Below, in pieces: positions 25,196 to 28,570 of a DNA stretch of 28,570 bases (its first letter is position 1; each line of letters starts with the position of its first letter). The translations under genes were made by a program, and so were the position numbers. The notes under the pieces were generated by a model, which saw nothing but the letters and a program-made list of their open reading frames with translations, was not told the DNA's origin and made no database searches. The DNA is from JADLGL01 sp964611195 (lineage in GTDB: Bacteria; Pseudomonadota; Alphaproteobacteria; Rhizobiales; Kaistiaceae): assembly GCA_964611195.1 (NCBI GenBank), contig CAZSXA010000007.1, positions 1 to 28,570 on the forward strand. The letters run 5' to 3'.

Positions 25196-27250
25196 GTGAA
25201 GCGTAGCATTTCCGGCGTCGGCTACGCCATCGGGGCAATCGATCGCGGCTTACGCCGGCTGCGGCCGCGGGGCTTCCTCCGCTTCTTCAACGAAGTCCTC
25301 GGCGACGCCATCACGGTCGGCGCGGTCCTGGCGACGCTGCTTCTTGCCCTCGCCTTGCCGGCGATGGAGATCACCGAAGTCGACTGGCGCAGCCAGGGCG
25401 ACTACGCGGTGACCTTCCTCGACCGCGACGGCAACGAGGTCGGGCGCCGCGGTATCCGGCAGGCGGAAAGCGTCCCGCTCGACGCCCTGCCGGAGAACCT
25501 CGTGGCGGCCGTGCTCGCCACCGAGGACCGCCGCTTCTATTCGCATTTCGGCATCAGCATCCCCGACGTGGCGCGCGCCCTTCTGGTCAACCTCGAAGCC
25601 GGCGACGTGGTCCAGGGCGGCTCGTCGATCACCCAGCAGGTGGCGAAGCTCCTCTATCTCACCAACGAGCGAACGATCGAGCGCAAGATCCAGGAAGCTT
25701 TCATCGCGGTCTGGCTGGAGGCCCAGCTCACCAAGGAGGAGATCCTCTCGATCTATTTCGACCGGGCCTATATGGGCGCCGGCACCTTCGGCGTCGCGGC
25801 GGCCTCGGAAGTCTATTTCGACAAGCCGGTGACCGAGGTGTCGCTGGCGGAAGCGGCGATGCTCGCCGGCCTTTTTCAAGCGCCCTCGCGCTACGCGCCG
25901 CACGTCAACCTGCCGAGCGCGCGCGCCCGTGCCGACGAAGTTCTGACCAACCTGGTCGAGGCCGGATATCTTTCCGAAGGCCAGGTCATCGGCGCGCGCC
26001 GGGCGCCGGCCTCGGTCGCCGGCGGCGAGGATGTCGGGACGGCGGACTACTTCCTCGACTGGGCGTTCGAGCAGGTTCGCGACGCCGTGCCCGAAGGCGA
26101 CAGGATCCTGCTCGTCCAGACCACGCTCGACCCCGAGATCGAACGGGCGGCGGAGGAGGCCGTCGAATTCACGCTGCGGGAGTCCGGCGAGGCCTTCGCC
26201 GTCTCGCAAGGCGCCGTCGTCGTCATGGACCCCGACGGTGCGGTCCGCGCCATGGTCGGCGGGCGCGACTATGGCGAGAGCCAGTTCAATCGCGCCACAA
26301 ACGCCCTCCGCCAACCCGGCTCGGCCTTCAAGCCGTTCGTCTACGCCACCGCCTTCATGAACGGCTTCACGCCCGATAGCGTCGTGCCGGATGCGCCGAT
26401 CACGATCGGCGACTGGTCTCCGACCAACTTCGCCGGCGGCTATGCCGGCCCGGTGACGCTGACCAACGCCCTCGTCCGTTCGATCAACACCGTGCCGGTC
26501 CGGTTGGCGCAGGCGATCGGCCGCGAGCAGATCGTCGAGACCGCCCACGCGATGGGCATCACCACCGAGCTTGCGATCACCCGATCCCTGCCGCTTGGAA
26601 GTTCGGAAGTGAACGCGCTCGATATGGCGCGCGCCTATTCGGTCTTCGCCAATGGCGGCTATGCGGCGACGCCCTACGCCTTCACGCGTATCACCAACAG
26701 CGACGGCGAGGTGGTGTTCGATCGCGCGAGAGACGCGAGCGCCCCCAGCCGCGTGCTGCCCGAAGAGATCGTGGCGGAGATGAACAACGTCCTGGTGCAA
26801 ATCCCGGAATGGGGCACGGGCCGCGGTGCCAAGCTGGAAGGGATTCCGACCGCGGGCAAGACCGGCACCACCAACGCCTTTCGCGACGGCTGGTTCGTCG
26901 GCTTCACCGGCAACTATGTCGGCGCGGTCTGGTTCGGGAACGACAATTACGCGTCGACCAACCGGCTGACCGGCGGCTCCCTGCCGGCCCGGACCTGGCA
27001 GCGTTTCATGACAGTCGCCCATGAAGACGCGCCGCTTGTTCCCATTCCCTATGTCGAGCGCGAGGAGTATCTCGCCCCGCCGGAGCCGGTGGTGGCGGAG
27101 GCGCCTGCGGAACCGGTGGCGGAGGAACCCGAGCAGCCCGCTCTCCCTGCCGCGCTCCGCGACCGCCTCATCGGTCTCGGCAATCTTCTCGGCGAGCCGG
27201 AGGAAGTCGCCGCCGACGACAATCGCGAGAACCCGATCGCAACACCCTAG
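25196..27250 (+). CDS. Bifunctional PBP1A-type penicillin-binding protein
   Basis: This is a class A PBP that polymerises lipid II (GT51 domain) and cross-links peptidoglycan (transpeptidase domain). In the 684-residue form: an Arg-rich cytoplasmic N-terminus, a transmembrane helix at about 37-58, the GT51 domain with catalytic Glu110 in ATEDRRFYSHFG and GGSSITQQVAK, then the transpeptidase domain with SAFK (Ser376, Lys379), SIN (429-431) and KTGTT (Lys555). The tail is Pro/Glu/Ala-rich. I chose GTG 25196 because the longer frame (TTG 25055) overlaps the divergent UPF0260 gene and its first residues look non-coding; GTG 25124 is another option. The ribosome site is weak for all of them. Its TAG stop shares the palindrome CTAG with the convergent gene. 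Confidence 0.9.
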   Translation: MKRSISGVGYAIGAIDRGLRRLRPRGFLRFFNEVLGDAITVGAVLATLLLALALPAMEITEVDWRSQGDYAVTFLDRDGNEVGRRGIRQAESVPLDALPENLVAAVLATEDRRFYSHFGISIPDVARALLVNLEAGDVVQGGSSITQQVAKLLYLTNERTIERKIQEAFIAVWLEAQLTKEEILSIYFDRAYMGAGTFGVAAASEVYFDKPVTEVSLAEAAMLAGLFQAPSRYAPHVNLPSARARADEVLTNLVEAGYLSEGQVIGARRAPASVAGGEDVGTADYFLDWAFEQVRDAVPEGDRILLVQTTLDPEIERAAEEAVEFTLRESGEAFAVSQGAVVVMDPDGAVRAMVGGRDYGESQFNRATNALRQPGSAFKPFVYATAFMNGFTPDSVVPDAPITIGDWSPTNFAGGYAGPVTLTNALVRSINTVPVRLAQAIGREQIVETAHAMGITTELAITRSLPLGSSEVNALDMARAYSVFANGGYAATPYAFTRITNSDGEVVFDRARDASAPSRVLPEEIVAEMNNVLVQIPEWGTGRGAKLEGIPTAGKTGTTNAFRDGWFVGFTGNYVGAVWFGNDNYASTNRLTGGSLPARTWQRFMTVAHEDAPLVPIPYVEREEYLAPPEPVVAEAPAEPVAEEPEQPALPAALRDRLIGLGNLLGEPEEVAADDNRENPIATP

Positions 27251-28570
27251 GGAATGACTCGGAAGACCTCATAGCGATCGATTTCGAGGTCGCCGCGCTG
27301 GCGCGTGAGCGTCGTCAATTCCTCCGCCCGCCCGTATTCCGCTTCAAGCGGGCCGACATTCTGGCCGGCCTTGAGGACCGCAAGGAAAGGGCCCTCAAGC
27401 GCGGCTTCACCTGGCGGCAGCTCCTGCAACCACCGCTCCGGCTCGTTGTATTGAAGGACGGGCGCACCCTCGGCCGGCCCATAATAGGTGAGCCATGCCG
27501 TGGTGCCGTAGTCGCCGGCGAGGATCGCGGTCGCGCCTTCGGCAGCGCGCAGCGTCTCGATCTCCTCCGCCAGTGCTTCAACGCCGACGCCCAGCCGAGT
27601 TGCCGTCGGATCGGAACTGCCAAGCGGAAACAAACCCGTCAGCGCCTGGACGTAGACAAGCGCGGTCAGGACGAGGGCGACCGGCGTCGCCCAGCGACCG
27701 GCAAAGTCGACGACCCGCCGCGCCCGCGGGCGCCACTCGACCGTGTAGAGCACCGCTGCGGCGGCGAGCGCGAAAGCGGCGAAGATCGGCGCAGTCCAGT
27801 TGCCCTCCACCTGCGAATGGAAGGCGTGGAAGATGAAATAGGCCGTGGTTGGCCACACCATCGCGCCCAGCAGCACACGCCCATTGGTCGGACCGCCACG
27901 ACGGAGCAGAAACACGCCAAGGGCGAGCCAGCCGAGGACGAAGATGATCGGGGTCGCAAGACCGACCTGCTGGCCGAGATGATCGAGCAGGAACTCCGGA
28001 TTGAGGCCGTCGGTTGTGACCCGGCCGAACTGCTTGTCGAATGTCAGCCAGTCATTCGTGGCATTCCAGATGAGGTTCGGCAGGAAGATCAGGAGGGCCA
28101 CCACCGCACCCGCCCACGGCCAGATCGTCGCCAGCCATGGCCGCATGCGCGGTGTCAGTAGCAGCCAGATGAGGATCGATGGCGGCCAGAACAGCGCCGT
28201 GTATTTGGAGAGGAGCCCGATTCCGGTGACGATACCGGCCACGAGCCACCACACAGAACGCCCGGTCGCTGAGACCTTCGCCAAGCAGTAGAGTAGGAAA
28301 GCGGCGGCGGCGAGCAAAGGCGCATCCGGCACCGCGAGCACCATGCCCACTGTAACGATCAATGTCAGGTTGAAGAAGAGGACGGCGGTGAGCGCCAGAT
28401 CGCGCCGACCGAACAGAATGATCGCGGCCCGCCAAACCGCCCAGCTCGCCGCGACGCCGAGGAGAAGCGAGCCCAGCCGGATCCCGAATTCGTTGCCGCC
28501 GGCGATGTCTGTGCCGGCGCGGATCAGCCAGGCAATCACCTGACGAGCATTGGTAAGCGTGAGACGCTTG
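27247..28570 (-). CDS. ArnT/PMT-like membrane glycosyltransferase (N-terminus missing)
   Basis: This is a polytopic protein with many hydrophobic segments and the PMT_2/GT39-like pattern IAWLIRAGTDIAGGNEFGIRLGSLLLG, then LSKYTALFWPP and the FLPNLIWNATNDW loop. Such GT-C enzymes move sugars from a lipid carrier to lipids or proteins on the periplasmic side. Family members normally have about 60 residues before this, including an acidic catalytic loop and an HPP motif just ahead of the IAWL segment. Here those are absent: GTG 28539 would begin the protein at IAWL, and the frame stays open to the edge with unrelated residues. So it is partial, truncated, or cut by a sequence join near 28540. The remaining 430 residues show no internal break. 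Confidence 0.75.
   Translation of the reverse strand, partial: KRLTLTNARQVIAWLIRAGTDIAGGNEFGIRLGSLLLGVAASWAVWRAAIILFGRRDLALTAVLFFNLTLIVTVGMVLAVPDAPLLAAAAFLLYCLAKVSATGRSVWWLVAGIVTGIGLLSKYTALFWPPSILIWLLLTPRMRPWLATIWPWAGAVVALLIFLPNLIWNATNDWLTFDKQFGRVTTDGLNPEFLLDHLGQQVGLATPIIFVLGWLALGVFLLRRGGPTNGRVLLGAMVWPTTAYFIFHAFHSQVEGNWTAPIFAAFALAAAAVLYTVEWRPRARRVVDFAGRWATPVALVLTALVYVQALTGLFPLGSSDPTATRLGVGVEALAEEIETLRAAEGATAILAGDYGTTAWLTYYGPAEGAPVLQYNEPERWLQELPPGEAALEGPFLAVLKAGQNVGPLEAEYGRAEELTTLTRQRGDLEIDRYEVFRVIP

Noticed and set aside
25250..27022. 590-residue open frame on the - strand opposite the PBP gene
   Set aside because: It is an antisense shadow; composition is Arg/Gly/Asp/His-rich and no motif is recognised.

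Overview
The window looks like the chromosome of a GC-rich alphaproteobacterium, most likely of the order Hyphomicrobiales (Rhizobiales). The reasons are the gene content (DUF2333 protein, PleC-type PAS kinase, FeuP/FeuQ-type two-component pair, cycHJKL-style cytochrome c maturation genes), the gene order, and frequent GTG/TTG starts. It carries about 21 protein genes packed tightly. I see no rRNA, tRNA, CRISPR array, insertion sequence or prophage gene. Both edges cut genes, and the last ~31 bases look abnormal, so the window may be a whole contig.

Layout. (1) 1-2231, + strand: the 3' part of a HerA/DUF87-type ATPase, then a membrane-anchored retropepsin-like aspartic protease. (2) 2235-4083, - strand: a tRNA dihydrouridine synthase (dusA) followed 7 nt later by a TauE/SafE anion permease. 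(3) 4259-10548, + strand: a DUF2333 membrane protein, aminopeptidase N (pepN), and a two-PAS hybrid-free histidine kinase of the PleC/DivJ type. (4) 10549-15560, - strand: an OmpR-type response regulator, its HAMP histidine kinase and glnE, with each gene overlapping the next. (5) 15612-17155, - strand: a Do/DegP periplasmic protease with its own terminator and a palindrome in its upstream region. (6) 17344-21986, - strand: a DUF4287/DUF5655 protein, then ccmI-ccmE-ccmF-ccmH, joined by 4-nt ATGA overlaps. (7) 22095-24473, - strand: a small secreted protein, then feuP and feuQ, again overlapping. (8) 24555-25076, - strand: a UPF0260/YcgN cysteine-cluster protein, divergent from a bifunctional PBP1A-type penicillin-binding protein (+). 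(9) 27247 to the edge, - strand: an ArnT/PMT-like membrane glycosyltransferase whose N-terminus is missing.

How the parts fit. Most genes serve envelope biogenesis and its surveillance: cell-wall synthesis, periplasmic proteolysis, cytochrome c assembly and three sensor kinases. Two threads stand out. GlnE, which controls glutamine synthetase, sits in one overlapping unit with a two-component system. The haem-delivery genes lie next to feuPQ, an association known from rhizobia in the context of iron acquisition. There is no clear sign of a wholly new system. The best leads are the small secreted protein translationally linked to feuPQ, the RR-HK-glnE unit, candidate regulatory sites upstream of pleC and degP, and the broken glycosyltransferase at the right edge.
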